A DNA stretch of 64,000 bases from Mycobacteriaceae bacterium (GTDB taxonomy: Bacteria; Actinomycetota; Actinomycetes; Mycobacteriales; Mycobacteriaceae), in NCBI GenBank assembly GCA_019749805.1, contig JAIEPH010000026.1:1-64000 (forward strand), read 5' to 3'. Position 1 is the stretch's first letter. Every line of letters begins with the position of its first letter. A program made the position numbers and the translations under genes. This document shows, one piece after another, positions 27,249 through 38,203 of this stretch. The notes beneath the pieces were generated by a model. The model was not told the DNA's origin. It worked only from the letters and a program-made list of their open reading frames with translations, and did not search any database.

Positions 27249-28433
27249 GTGACGTCCATTGAACAGCGTGACGTGCAGTCGGTCCTAGCCGGCATCGACG
27301 ATCTGCTGCCGCTCATCGCAAAGCGGGCGCAGGCGGCCGAGGACCTACGGCGGTTGCCAGACGAGACCGTCGCCGAACTCAACGAGGCCGGGTTCTTCAA
27401 GCTCCTGCAGCCCGAGCAGTGGGGCGGCCTGCAGTGTGATCCGACGGTCTTCTACGAAGCCGTCCGCCGCATCGCGAGCGCCTGCGGGTCCACCGGATGG
27501 GTCAGCTCGATCATCGGCGTCCACAACTGGCACCTCGCCCTGTTCGACCAGCAGGCGCAGGAAGACGTTTGGGCCGACGATCCGGCCGTCCGGATCTCCT
27601 CGTCCTACGCGCCGATGGGGACGGGCACCGTGGTCGACGGCGGCTATCTCGTCAACGGCGCATGGCACTGGTCCTCGGGCTGCGATCACGCCACGTGGAC
27701 GTTCGTCGGCGGTCCGGTGATCAAGGACGGCAAGCCGGTTGACTTCGGAAGCTTCCTCATTCCGCGTTCGGACTACGAGATCGACGACGTCTGGCATGTC
27801 GTAGGGCTCAAAGGCACCGGAAGCAACACGCTCAAGGTCAAGGACGTCTTCGTCCCGCGTCACCGCTTCCTGTCCTACAAGGCGATGAACGACCGCACCG
27901 CCGGTGGGCTGGAGAACAACACCGCGCCGGTGTACAAGATGCCATGGGGCACCATGCATCCCACGACGATCTCGGCGCCGATCATGGGAATGGCCTACGG
28001 CGCCTACGATGCCCACGTCGAACACCAGGGCAAGCGCGTCCGCGCGGCGTTCGCCGGCGAGAAGTCCAAGGACGACCCGTTCGCCAAGATCCGGATCGCC
28101 GAGGCGGCGAGCGATATCGACGCCGGTTGGCGTCAGCTCATCGGCAATGTTCGCGACGAGCATGAACTGCTGAAGGCGGGCAAAGAGATTCCGTTCGAGC
28201 TGCGGGCGCGGGCCCGTCGTGACCAGGTCCGCGCCACCGCGCGCGCCATCGCGTCGATCGACCTGCTCTTCGAGGCCTCCGGCGCGACCGCGCTGAACTC
28301 CGATCAGCCGGTGCAGCGCTTCTGGCGCGACGCGCACGCCGGCCGCGTGCATGCCGCCAACGAGCCGGAGCGGGCATACCTGATCTTCGGGAACAACGAG
28401 TTCGGCCTGCCACCGCAGGACACGATGGTTTAA
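27249..28433 (+). CDS. hsaA: 3-HSA hydroxylase, oxygenase subunit HsaA
   Basis: HsaA hydroxylates 3-HSA to the catechol 3,4-DHSA using reduced flavin supplied by HsaB. The 394-residue protein has the acyl-CoA-dehydrogenase-like fold of group D flavin monooxygenases, with GSTGWVSSIIGVHNW near residues 79-93 and GLKGTGSNTLKVKDVFVP in the middle domain. It corresponds to M. tuberculosis Rv3570c. The start is GTG at 27249. It is first in the operon hsaA-hsaD-hsaC-hsaB, under a KstR-type box. Confidence 0.95.
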   Translation: MTSIEQRDVQSVLAGIDDLLPLIAKRAQAAEDLRRLPDETVAELNEAGFFKLLQPEQWGGLQCDPTVFYEAVRRIASACGSTGWVSSIIGVHNWHLALFDQQAQEDVWADDPAVRISSSYAPMGTGTVVDGGYLVNGAWHWSSGCDHATWTFVGGPVIKDGKPVDFGSFLIPRSDYEIDDVWHVVGLKGTGSNTLKVKDVFVPRHRFLSYKAMNDRTAGGLENNTAPVYKMPWGTMHPTTISAPIMGMAYGAYDAHVEHQGKRVRAAFAGEKSKDDPFAKIRIAEAASDIDAGWRQLIGNVRDEHELLKAGKEIPFELRARARRDQVRATARAIASIDLLFEASGATALNSDQPVQRFWRDAHAGRVHAANEPERAYLIFGNNEFGLPPQDTMV

Positions 28434-30246
<1,813 letters not shown>

Positions 30247-30247
<1 letters not shown>

Positions 30248-30810
30248 TGGCTGAGCCCATCGATCCCCGCACATTCCGAAATGTGCTGGGGCAGTTCTGT
30301 ACGGGCATCACGGTGATCACCACCGTGCATGACGGCAAGCCCGTCGGGTTCGCGTGCCAGTCGTTTGCCGCGCTGTCGCTGGATCCTCCGCTGGTGCTGT
30401 TCTGCCCGACGAAGGTGTCGCGATCCTGGAAGGCCATCGAGGCCAGCGGGCGCTTCTGCGTCAACGTGCTGCATGAGAAACAGAAAGACGTCTCGGCGCG
30501 CTTCGGCTCCAAGGAACCGGACAAGTTCGCCGAAATCGACTGGCATCTATCGAAACTCGGATCACCGATCATCAAGGACACGCTGGCGCACGTCGACTGC
30601 ACGGTGGATTCGGTGCACGACGGCGGCGATCACCTCGTGGTGTTCGGCGCGGTGCACTCGCTGTCGGACGTACCGCACAAGAAGCCGCGCCCGCTGTTGT
30701 TCTACAAGGGGCAGTACACCGGAATCGAGCCGGACAAGAACAGCCCGGCGCATTGGCGCGACGATCTCGAGGCGTTTCTCACCGCCACCACCGACGACAC
30801 CTGGCTCTAG
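30247..30810 (+). CDS. hsaB: Flavin reductase subunit HsaB
   Basis: HsaB supplies reduced FMN to HsaA. The 187-residue protein is a flavin-reductase-domain protein with TFRNVLGQFCTGITVITT at the N-terminus, the FMN-binding FACQSFAALSLDPPLVLF and a C-terminal HALRDP-like region. It corresponds to M. tuberculosis Rv3567c. The GTG at 30247 overlaps the hsaC stop (TAGTG). In M. tuberculosis nat follows hsaB; here the stop instead interlocks with a small convergent gene (CTAG, 30807-30810). Confidence 0.94.
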
Positions 30811-31058
30811 ATACAGCCCACCGAGCAGGGGTCGAGCGGCGGCATCATCTCGGGGTCCGGGGCGTTCGGATCTACCGGCACCTGTGTCGACAGGTCGACA
30901 TTGTGATCGAGTTCGGGCGCCATCGGGATGATGTTGCAGATGAAGCTGAGCGCAAGGTCGCACGGAGGACGTCCGGGCTGTGCGGCTGCCGGGACGGCGA
31001 ACGCCACCGCCGCGCCACAGATGGCCACGGCCGCGAGGACTGCCTTCTTGATCATCAT
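30807..31058 (-). CDS. Small secreted protein, 83 aa
   Basis: This short protein has a clear signal peptide (MMIKKAVLAAVAICGAAVAF, cleavage near AAAQ), then a mature part of about 57 residues with four Cys (PPCDL, FICNI, DPCSVGC), many Pro and Asp, and no basic residues near the end. It looks like a small exported, disulfide-bonded acidic peptide. Small secreted Cys/Pro peptides of this style are common in mycobacteria. Function unknown. It overlaps the upstream hydrolase by 4 bp, so the two share a transcript. Confidence 0.7.
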   Translation of the reverse strand: MMIKKAVLAAVAICGAAVAFAVPAAAQPGRPPCDLALSFICNIIPMAPELDHNVDLSTQVPVDPNAPDPEMMPPLDPCSVGCI

Positions 31059-31834
31059 GACGAGCCTAGCCCCACCGTCTCGATGAATTCGACGATTGTC
31101 TGAGCCACCTCACGGTGCACCGTCTCGTTGAGGATGTCGTGGCGGCCGCCGGGGAACTCGGTGAGCCTCAGCGGCGCTACCTGTTCGGCATAGGCCCGGA
31201 CCGGCCCCACCGGCGCTATCGGATCGTTGACGCCGTGCAGCGCCAACGTCGGCACTGACAGCTTGGGCAAATCCGTGCCGAACCGGTCCCAGGCCCTGTC
31301 GAGCTCGCGGGAGAGCGACCCAACGTCGGCAGCGACAAAGGCCAGCGGGTCGTTCTCGAGCGAATCGAGATAGAAGGGGTCGGCCGAGAGCCAGCCGGGC
31401 TCGAGGTCGAAAGAGCTGTCGGCGTCCAATAGGTCAGGGATCGGTGCCAGGGGCGCTCCGGAAACGACGCCGGCCCGGTAACGGGCGGGTTGATCCAGCA
31501 GCCGGAACAGGGTGACCACCGATCCGTACGAATGGCCCTGCGCGATCAGCGGCACGCCAGGTCGCTCACCTTCCGCCAACTCGGTGAGGGCGTCGCCGAG
31601 GTCGGAGCTGCTTTCGATCGAACCGAAATCACCGCGGTCGCCCGGGCTGAGTCCGTGGCCGAACTGGTCGACCGCCCACAGATCGATGCCCGCGGCGTTG
31701 AGCGCGAAGCCGTAGCGGTGATAGACCCCGGTGTGTTCGCCGAAGCCGTGCATGAAGACGACCGCGGCGCGCGGCTCGGGGGCTGCCCAGTGCCGGTAAT
31801 ACGCGCGGCCCTTTGGGTGGTCGATGAACGGCAT
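31055..31834 (-). CDS. Alpha/beta hydrolase, monoacylglycerol-lipase-like
   Basis: This 259-residue serine hydrolase begins like bacterial monoacylglycerol lipases: RAAVVFMHGFGEHTGVYHRY (HG oxyanion motif), nucleophile Ser in GQGHSYGS-like AQGHSYGSV, acid Asp in LHGVNDPIAP and base His in GGRHDILNE. There is no signal peptide. It overlaps the small secreted protein gene by 4 bp. Substrate is inferred from family only. Confidence 0.82.
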   Translation of the reverse strand: MPFIDHPKGRAYYRHWAAPEPRAAVVFMHGFGEHTGVYHRYGFALNAAGIDLWAVDQFGHGLSPGDRGDFGSIESSSDLGDALTELAEGERPGVPLIAQGHSYGSVVTLFRLLDQPARYRAGVVSGAPLAPIPDLLDADSSFDLEPGWLSADPFYLDSLENDPLAFVAADVGSLSRELDRAWDRFGTDLPKLSVPTLALHGVNDPIAPVGPVRAYAEQVAPLRLTEFPGGRHDILNETVHREVAQTIVEFIETVGLGSS

Positions 31835-31864
31835 ACCACGACGCTAGCCCTGATCGACGACCGT

Positions 31865-33058
31865 TCACACCCCGGCGTTTCCGGCTTTCCACTGCTCCCA
31901 GGGGATGTTCCAGTCGCCGAGTCCGTCCACACCGGACAACGTGGGCCCGACCGTGTTGACGACCTCGACGATGTCGCCGCGTTTGGTGCTCTCGTAGAAC
32001 CACTTGGCGTTCTGCGGGCTGACGTTCAGGCAGCCGTGGCTGACGTTCGAGCGGCCCTGGCTACCGACGGACCACGGCGCCGAATGGACATAGATTCCGC
32101 TGTAGGACATCTGGGTCGCCCAGTTGACCTCGGTGCGGTATCCGTCGGGCGAATTGACCGGAACGCCGTACGTCGACGAGTCCATGACGAGGAAGTAGTA
32201 GCGGTCGCCGATGATGTAGGTGCCGTTGTCGGTCGGAGTTGCGTTCTTACCCATGGAGATCGGCATCGTCTTCACGATTTCGCCGTTGATGCGCACCGTC
32301 ATCGTCTTGGTGGTGTCATCGGCGGTCGCGATGACCTCGTCGCCGACGGTGAAGTGACTCGTCACGTCGTCCTGGCCGAAGAGTCCGTCGCCCAGGTCGA
32401 CGCCGTAGGTCTTGACGCTGATATCGACCCTCGTCCCGGGCTTCCAGTATTCGGCTGGGCGCCAGCGCACTTCGCGGCTGTTCACCCAGTAGAAGGCGCC
32501 CTCGACCGGGGGATCCGTCTTCACGGTGATCGCCTGCTGCGCGGCGAATCGGTTGGGGATGTTCTCGTCGAACCGCACCGCGACCGGTTGACCGACGCCC
32601 ACCACTTCACCCTCTTTGGGAAAGACGTAGGGCATCGTCAGGTTTCGGGGCGAGTGGGTTTCGAACGTCGCGCTGCTCTGTGTGGCCCCACCGAGGCCCA
32701 ATGCTTCGGCGGTCAGGGTGTACTGCTTGTTGTAACCCAGCGGCTCGGCCGAGCGCCAGATGAGACCGTCGGGACTCAGTTCCCCCTTGACCATCCGGCC
32801 CGCGTCGTTGACGAGGGTCACCGGACCGAGGACGCCGTCTTCGGCGCTCACCGTGACGGGCGATTCGACGGCAACCCCGACGGCGCCATCGGTGACCGAC
32901 GTCTGCAATTTCGGGATCAACAGATCGCCGTATGGCGTGCCCTTGTCGATGATCGCCTGCTGCTGTGGCGGCGGCGACGAGCTGCTGCATGCGCCGAGCC
33001 CGACGACGAGCGCGGCGATGGTCATCACGGTCGCTGTCGTCCACCAGACCCGCCGCAT
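31865..33058 (-). CDS. ldtB: L,D-transpeptidase LdtB (LdtMt2-like)
   Basis: LdtB forms 3-3 cross-links in mycobacterial peptidoglycan and is the main target of carbapenems there. The 397-residue lipoprotein has a signal peptide with lipobox (LGAC), two Ig-like domains (about 50-250) and a C-terminal YkuD domain with the catalytic His and Cys in SHGCLNVSP, preceded by [14 protein letters not shown]. It matches M. tuberculosis LdtMt2 (Rv2518c) along its whole length, including the C-terminal DWNIPWEQW. In M. tuberculosis this gene is far from the cholesterol cluster. Two tandem palindromes lie just upstream. Confidence 0.95.
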   Translation of the reverse strand: MRRVWWTTATVMTIAALVVGLGACSSSSPPPQQQAIIDKGTPYGDLLIPKLQTSVTDGAVGVAVESPVTVSAEDGVLGPVTLVNDAGRMVKGELSPDGLIWRSAEPLGYNKQYTLTAEALGLGGATQSSATFETHSPRNLTMPYVFPKEGEVVGVGQPVAVRFDENIPNRFAAQQAITVKTDPPVEGAFYWVNSREVRWRPAEYWKPGTRVDISVKTYGVDLGDGLFGQDDVTSHFTVGDEVIATADDTTKTMTVRINGEIVKTMPISMGKNATPTDNGTYIIGDRYYFLVMDSSTYGVPVNSPDGYRTEVNWATQMSYSGIYVHSAPWSVGSQGRSNVSHGCLNVSPQNAKWFYESTKRGDIVEVVNTVGPTLSGVDGLGDWNIPWEQWKAGNAGV

Positions 33059-33100
33059 GGATGTCGTCCCGTCGTTCGTTGGAGCAGTTGCATCACCATG

Positions 33101-33119
33101 CTACGTAGTTGCTACGTAG
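33101..33119. repeat. Tandem CTACGTAG palindromes upstream of ldtB
   Basis: Two copies of the 8-bp palindrome CTACGTAG lie at 33101-33108 and 33112-33119, 11 bp apart, which is one turn of DNA. They occupy the short gap before ldtB, and the second overlaps the stop codon of the LysR gene. The layout suggests a paired operator for ldtB. No known mycobacterial regulator motif comes to mind. Confidence 0.6.
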
Positions 33120-34083
33120 ATGCAGGTCGGGCGCGGTCCAGATCACCGTCAACGCGGAGTTGGTCCGCGCCGAGAAGCACGTCGGCCTGTTCGGTCATCC
33201 GCTGCTGGATCGCATCGACGACGGCCGCGACCTCGGGTCTGCGCAACGTCTCGGCACGCGTGACGAGCCAGTACGTCAATCGAACCGCCACCGCGTCCGG
33301 CAGCACCCGAACCAGATCGTTGTGCCGGTCGGCCATGAAGCACGGCAGCAGACCGATGCCCGCCGCCGCCCGCGTCGCCTCGACGTGCACGAACACGTTG
33401 GTGGACGTCACAGATTCGCGCATGGCCGGCGCGAAGCTCGTGGCGACGTCGAGGTCGTCGACCTGAAGCATCGAGTCGATGAAGTACACGAGAGGATAGC
33501 GGGCGAGGTCCGCGATGTTCGTCGGGGTTCCCTTGTCGGCCAGGTAATCACGTGCACCGTAGAGGCCAAGACAGTAGTCGCCGAGTCGGATCGCCTTGGC
33601 GCGGTGTACTTTCGGCTCCCCGATCACGACTTCAACGTCCAGGCCGGATCGTTGTTGGGTGGCGCGCCGGGTCGCGGCGACGATCTCCACCGCGACATTT
33701 GGGTGGTTCCGTTGCACCTGGGCGGCGGCGGGTGCGGCGATGTAGGCGGAGAAGCCGTCGGTCGCCGATATCCGGACCACGCCTTCGAGCGCGCGCTGGC
33801 CGCCGGTGTGAACGGACAGCGAGCGCACTGCCGACTCGACGGCTTCGGCGGCCGACAGTGCCTCGCGCCCGAGATCGGTTAGCTCCCAACCACCGGCGAC
33901 CCTGGCCAGCACCCGGCCACCGATCGATTGCTCGAGTGCGGCGATGCGGCGCGAGATCGTGGTGTGGTTGAGGCCGAGTTCCTCCGCGGCGATGTTGTAG
34001 CGGCCCGAACGACCAACGGCCAGCAACACGAGAAGATCGTCGGCGCTGGGCTGGCGACCCGATGAGTGAGAGAACACAGCCAT
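33112..34083 (-). CDS. LysR-family transcriptional regulator
   Basis: This 323-residue regulator has an N-terminal winged helix-turn-helix (LLVLLAVGRSGRYNIAAEELG, then NHTTISRRIAALE) and a substrate-binding effector domain. I chose MAVFSHSS at 34083; an in-frame ATG at 34143 would add 20 residues that do not look like a LysR N-terminus and would place the palindromic gap inside the gene. It is divergent from an MHS transporter followed by 3-hydroxybutyrate dehydrogenase and acetoacetyl-CoA synthetase, so it probably senses a ketone body or related acid. That role is inferred from context. Confidence 0.85.
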   Translation of the reverse strand: MAVFSHSSGRQPSADDLLVLLAVGRSGRYNIAAEELGLNHTTISRRIAALEQSIGGRVLARVAGGWELTDLGREALSAAEAVESAVRSLSVHTGGQRALEGVVRISATDGFSAYIAAPAAAQVQRNHPNVAVEIVAATRRATQQRSGLDVEVVIGEPKVHRAKAIRLGDYCLGLYGARDYLADKGTPTNIADLARYPLVYFIDSMLQVDDLDVATSFAPAMRESVTSTNVFVHVEATRAAAGIGLLPCFMADRHNDLVRVLPDAVAVRLTYWLVTRAETLRRPEVAAVVDAIQQRMTEQADVLLGADQLRVDGDLDRARPAST

Positions 34084-34101
34084 ATCTGCATTTTTGCAGA
34101 T
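34084..34101. promoter_or_regulatory. Inverted repeat in the LysR-transporter divergent gap
   Basis: ATCTGCA-TTTT-TGCAGAT is a perfect 7-bp inverted repeat. Further TGCAG/CTGCA elements follow rightward at about 34107-34143 (CTGCAG, TTGCAG, CTGCA). Repeated TGCA half-sites in a LysR divergent promoter are a likely operator array. The repeat touches the chosen LysR start. Confidence 0.6.
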
Positions 34102-34191
34102 GACTGCTGCAGTTTTGACCATTGCAGGCAGGGGTACCTGCATGAATACTCACAGTGAGCTGTGCGGCGCATCACAATCGAGGAGCGTTCG

Positions 34192-35568
34192 ATGACGATT
34201 CACAACGGCCCGAAAGCCACCGGAAGTGATTCAGACTCAGTTCCGACCGGTCTCAAGCGTGTGGTCGCGGCGTCGATGGCGGGCACCGTCGTCGAGTGGT
34301 ACGAGTTCTTTCTCTACGGCACCGCAGCCACGTTGGTCTTCAACAAGGTGTTCTTCCCTGCCAGTGACAGTGAGTACGGTGCCATCTTCGCCGCGTTTCT
34401 CACCTATGCCGTCGGATTCATCGCCCGCCCATTGGGCGGCGTGGTGTTCGGGCATTTCGGGGACAAGTTCGGGCGCAAGAAGCTCCTGCAGTTCGCCATC
34501 CTGCTCGTCGGTGTCGTCACTTTTCTGATGGGCTGCCTGCCGACGTACGCCCAGATCGGCATCTGGGCCCCGACGCTGCTGGTGGTGCTGCGGTTCCTCC
34601 AAGGGTTCGCCGTCGGCGGCGAGTGGGGTGGCGCCGTGCTGCTGGTGGCCGAACACAGCCCGAACCGGAGCAGGGCCTTCTGGGCCAGCTGGCCCCAAGC
34701 CGCGGTACCTGTGGGCAACATGCTCGCGACGGTCGTGTTGTGGGTGCTGACCGCGACGCTGTCGGAAGAGGCGTTCCTGTCGTGGGGCTGGCGAGTCGCC
34801 TTCTGGCTGTCTGCAGTGGTGGTGCTGATCGGCTACTACATCCGGACAAAGGTGAGCGATGCGCCCATATTCCTTGAGGCACAGCAGGAGGTGGAGCGCG
34901 TCAAGGCCGTCTCCTACGGCGTGGTCGAGGTGCTCAAGCGGTACCCGCGCGGCGTGTTCACGGCCATGGGACTGCGATTCGCCGAGAACATCATGTACTA
35001 CCTCGTCGTCATCGTGTCGATCACGTATCTCAAGGTGCAGGTCGGTGTCGACACCAACGCGATCTTGCGGTACATGCTCGTCGCGCACGCGGTGCACTTC
35101 CTGGTGATCCCGTTCGTGGGCAAACTGGCCGATCGGTACGGCCGCAGGCCCGTGTACCTCGTCGGCACGATCCTGGCGGCGACGTGGGGGTTCTTCGCAT
35201 TCCCGATGATGGACACCGCCAACTATCTGCTCATCATCGCCGCCATCGTCATCGGGCTGATGATCCACGCGCTGATGTACGCACCGCAGCCTGCGATCAT
35301 GGCCGAGATGTTCCCGACGCGGATGCGGTATTCCGGTGTGTCGCTTGGCTATCAGGTCACCTCCATCGTTGCGGGATCGCTCGCGCCGATCATCGCCGTC
35401 AAGCTGCTGGAGATCTACGACTCCTGGGTGCCGATCGCGATCTACCTGGCAGCCGCCTCGGTGGTCACGCTGGTCGCGGTGCTCGTGATGCGTGAGACGA
35501 ACGGCCTCGACCTGGAGACCATCGACGTCGCCGACCGCGAGGAGCTCGCCAAGGCCGGCGTCGTATGA
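34192..35568 (+). CDS. MFS transporter, metabolite:H+ symporter (MHS) family
   Basis: This is a predicted importer of a small organic acid. The 458-residue protein has 12 hydrophobic segments and the MHS/ShiA-ProP marks: AGTVVEWYEFFLYGTAA in helix 1, GHFGDKFGRKK in loop 2-3, RFLQGFAVGGEWGG in helix 4 and LADRYGRRPVY in loop 8-9. The start MTIHNGP at 34192 has a GAGGAG site upstream. It overlaps the dehydrogenase gene by 4 bp. Since the next two genes use 3-hydroxybutyrate and acetoacetate, those acids are the likely cargo. Confidence 0.88.
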   Translation: MTIHNGPKATGSDSDSVPTGLKRVVAASMAGTVVEWYEFFLYGTAATLVFNKVFFPASDSEYGAIFAAFLTYAVGFIARPLGGVVFGHFGDKFGRKKLLQFAILLVGVVTFLMGCLPTYAQIGIWAPTLLVVLRFLQGFAVGGEWGGAVLLVAEHSPNRSRAFWASWPQAAVPVGNMLATVVLWVLTATLSEEAFLSWGWRVAFWLSAVVVLIGYYIRTKVSDAPIFLEAQQEVERVKAVSYGVVEVLKRYPRGVFTAMGLRFAENIMYYLVVIVSITYLKVQVGVDTNAILRYMLVAHAVHFLVIPFVGKLADRYGRRPVYLVGTILAATWGFFAFPMMDTANYLLIIAAIVIGLMIHALMYAPQPAIMAEMFPTRMRYSGVSLGYQVTSIVAGSLAPIIAVKLLEIYDSWVPIAIYLAAASVVTLVAVLVMRETNGLDLETIDVADREELAKAGVV

Positions 35569-36311
35569 CCGAGCTTGCGGGCCGCACCGCGCTGGTGACC
35601 GGTGGTGCGAGCGGCATCGGCGAGGCGTGTGCGCGGGAACTGGCTGCGCGTGGGGCGGTCGTCACCGTCGCGGACCGCGACGACGTCGGCGCGAAGGCCG
35701 TGGCCGACGATATCGGCGGAAAGGCATGGCCCGCAGACCTTTCTGATGTCTCGGCGCTCGAGGAGCTGCAGCTCGAAGTCGACATCCTGGTCAACAATGC
35801 CGGTGTTCAGCACGTCAGCCCGATCCCCGACTTCGCGCCGGATCGCTTCCGCCACCTGATGACGCTGATGGTGGAATCGCCGTTCCTTCTCATCCGCGCC
35901 GCGCTCCCGCACATGTATCGGCAGAACTTCGGCCGGATCATCAACATCTCCTCGGTGCACGGGATCAGGGCATCGGAGTACAAGGTCGCCTATGTGACGG
36001 CCAAGCATGGTCTCGAGGGTCTTTCGAAGGTGACTGCGCTCGAGGGTGCGGCGCATGGCGTGACGAGCAACTGCGTGAACCCGGGATATGTGCGAACCCC
36101 GCTGGTGACCAAGCAGATCGCCGATCAGGCCAAGGTGCACGGCATCCCGGAGGATAAGGTGGTCACCGACATCCTCCTGAAGGAGAGCGCCATCAAACGT
36201 CTGGTGGAACCCGAGGAAGTAGCGGCATTGGTGGGCTGGCTGGCGTCGCCGGCCGCGGGAATGGTGACGGGTGCGTCCTACACCATGGACGGGGGCTGGA
36301 GCGCGCGATGA
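35565..36311 (+). CDS. 3-hydroxybutyrate dehydrogenase (SDR family)
   Basis: It is predicted to oxidise D-3-hydroxybutyrate to acetoacetate with NAD+. The 248-residue short-chain dehydrogenase has the cofactor motif TGGASGIG (about 12-19), NNAG, and the active-site Ser, Tyr and Lys in ISSVHG and YVTAKHG. The phrases VQHVSPIPDF and NPGYVRTPLVTKQIADQA are characteristic of the bacterial 3-hydroxybutyrate dehydrogenase group. It overlaps both neighbours by 4 bp, which ties it to the transporter and acetoacetyl-CoA synthetase. Confidence 0.87.
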   Translation: MTELAGRTALVTGGASGIGEACARELAARGAVVTVADRDDVGAKAVADDIGGKAWPADLSDVSALEELQLEVDILVNNAGVQHVSPIPDFAPDRFRHLMTLMVESPFLLIRAALPHMYRQNFGRIINISSVHGIRASEYKVAYVTAKHGLEGLSKVTALEGAAHGVTSNCVNPGYVRTPLVTKQIADQAKVHGIPEDKVVTDILLKESAIKRLVEPEEVAALVGWLASPAAGMVTGASYTMDGGWSAR

Positions 36312-38203
36312 CCGGTGCCGCACCGCAATGGATGCCGACGGACGAGGACGTCGCCACAGCCCGAGTGACCGACTTCGCGCGCTTCGTGGCAGATCACACC
36401 GGCGTGACGACCACCGACTACCAATCGCTATGGCAGTGGTCGGTGGACGAGCCCGCCGCGTTTTGGGCGACGTTGTGGGACTACTTCGAGCTCGGCAAGC
36501 GCGGCGACAAAGTCCTCGAGAACGACGCGATGCCGGGCGCGCAATGGTTTCCGGGCGTCACGCTGAACTATGTCGACCAGGTCATCCGCCACGCGCGCAC
36601 CGACCGGCCCGCGATCATCCATGTCGTCGAGGACGGCACGGACATCGAAGTCTCCTGGGCCGAATTGCTCGGGCGCACCGCCGCATTCGCGGAGAAGCTG
36701 CGCTCGCTCGGTGTCGGCGTGGGCGATCGCGTCGCGGGATACCTGCCCAACATCCCCGAAGCCGTCATCGCCTTCCTGGCGACGGCGAGTGTCGGGGCGA
36801 TCTGGAGCGCCTGCGGCCAGGATTATTCGGCGAAGGCCGCGCTGGATCGGCTGGGTCAGCTCGAGCCCGTGGTGTTGGTGACGGCCGACGGATACGACTT
36901 CGGCGGAAAGCACTACGACAAGCGTGAGGATGTCGAAGCCCTCCGCGAGGGACTGCCGACGCTCAAAGAGACGGTGCTGGCATCTGAGCTCACCGCGATC
37001 GGCGGCGAGCTCACGACGGTGCCCGTCGGGTTCGACCATCCGCTGTGGATCCTGTATTCGTCTGGGACGACGGGTAAGCCCAAGGGAATCGTCCACGGCC
37101 ACGGTGGCGTCGTGCTGGAGCACTTGAAAGCTGTTGCCCTGCAGTCCGATATCGGGCCAGAGGACACCTTCTTCTGGTACACCAGCCCCAGCTGGATGAT
37201 GTGGAACTTCCAGATCGCCGGGCTGCTGGTGGGTGCGACGATCGTCTGCTATTCGGGAAGTCCGAACTCGCCCCGGCCGGATGCGCTGTGGGACATCGCG
37301 GCGCGCCTGCGGGCGACCGTCTTGGGCACCAGTCCCGGATATGTGCTCGGATGCGCCAAGGCGGGTGCTGTTCCGCGCAAAGAGCATGACCTATCGGCGC
37401 TGCGGACGGTGGGCATCACCGGATCGTCGTTGCCACCGTCATCCTCACTGTGGTTGCGCGACAACGTCGGTGAACATGTCCAGGTGGCTTCGATCAGTGG
37501 CGGCACGGACGTGGTCTCGGCCTTTATCGGCGGTGTGCGCACCGTGCCGGTGTGGCCTGGGGAGTTGTCGGCGCCGTTCCTCGGTTGCGCGCTGGACGCG
37601 TGGGATGAGTCGGGTAACTCCGTGCGCGGTGAGGTCGGCGAGTTGGTCATCACGAAGCCGATGCCGTCGATGCCGATTTGCTTCTGGAACGACGACGACG
37701 GATCACGTTATCGCAGTGCTTATTTCGAGATGTTTCCCGGCGTGTGGCGCCATGGTGACTGGATCACGATCACCGATCACGGCAGTGTCATCGTGCACGG
37801 GCGATCGGACTCGACGCTGAATCGGCACGGGATCCGGATGGGTAGTGCTGACATCTACCAGTCGGTGGAGCGCCTGCCGGAGATCGCCGAGGCGTTGGTG
37901 ATCGGGTGTGAGCAGGAGGACGGCGGATACTGGATGCCGTTGTTCGTCGTGCTGGCCGACGGCGCCGAGCTGACTGATGATCTGCGTGAGCGGATCAAGA
38001 AGGCCATCCGCGACGAGGTTTCGCCGCGGCATGTGCCCGACGAGATCATCGAGGCTCCCGGGGTGCCGCATACTCGCACCGGGAAGAAGCTCGAGGTGCC
38101 GATCAAGAAGCTGTTCGCAGGCGCTGACGCGGCGAAGGTCGTGGAGCGCACCGCCGTCGACGATCCGGACCTGCTCGACTGGTATGCGAACCTGAAACGC
38201 TAG
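36308..38203 (+). CDS. Acetoacetyl-CoA synthetase (acetoacetate--CoA ligase)
   Basis: It activates acetoacetate to acetoacetyl-CoA with ATP and CoA. The 631-residue ANL-superfamily enzyme has the AACS-type N-terminus (WFPGVTLNYVDQ), the P-loop YSSGTTGKPKGIVHGHGG (about 255-272), the long AACS-specific stretch TSPSWMMWNFQIAGLL, and the C-terminal hinge and Lys region (HGRSDSTLNRHGIRMGSADIY; GKKLEVPIKK). Length matches AACS rather than acetyl-CoA synthetase. It ends the transporter-dehydrogenase-ligase operon, and its stop interlocks with a small minus-strand frame (CTAG, 38200-38203). Confidence 0.9.
   Translation: MTGAAPQWMPTDEDVATARVTDFARFVADHTGVTTTDYQSLWQWSVDEPAAFWATLWDYFELGKRGDKVLENDAMPGAQWFPGVTLNYVDQVIRHARTDRPAIIHVVEDGTDIEVSWAELLGRTAAFAEKLRSLGVGVGDRVAGYLPNIPEAVIAFLATASVGAIWSACGQDYSAKAALDRLGQLEPVVLVTADGYDFGGKHYDKREDVEALREGLPTLKETVLASELTAIGGELTTVPVGFDHPLWILYSSGTTGKPKGIVHGHGGVVLEHLKAVALQSDIGPEDTFFWYTSPSWMMWNFQIAGLLVGATIVCYSGSPNSPRPDALWDIAARLRATVLGTSPGYVLGCAKAGAVPRKEHDLSALRTVGITGSSLPPSSSLWLRDNVGEHVQVASISGGTDVVSAFIGGVRTVPVWPGELSAPFLGCALDAWDESGNSVRGEVGELVITKPMPSMPICFWNDDDGSRYRSAYFEMFPGVWRHGDWITITDHGSVIVHGRSDSTLNRHGIRMGSADIYQSVERLPEIAEALVIGCEQEDGGYWMPLFVVLADGAELTDDLRERIKKAIRDEVSPRHVPDEIIEAPGVPHTRTGKKLEVPIKKLFAGADAAKVVERTAVDDPDLLDWYANLKR

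Noticed and set aside
31490..33466. A 658-codon open frame on the plus strand across ldtB and the alpha/beta hydrolase
   Set aside because: Antisense to ldtB, whose YkuD motif is certain; composition is typical of a GC-rich shadow frame.
34084..34143. Longer LysR start at 34143
   Set aside because: The extra 20 residues do not resemble a LysR N-terminus and would put the palindromic gap inside the gene.
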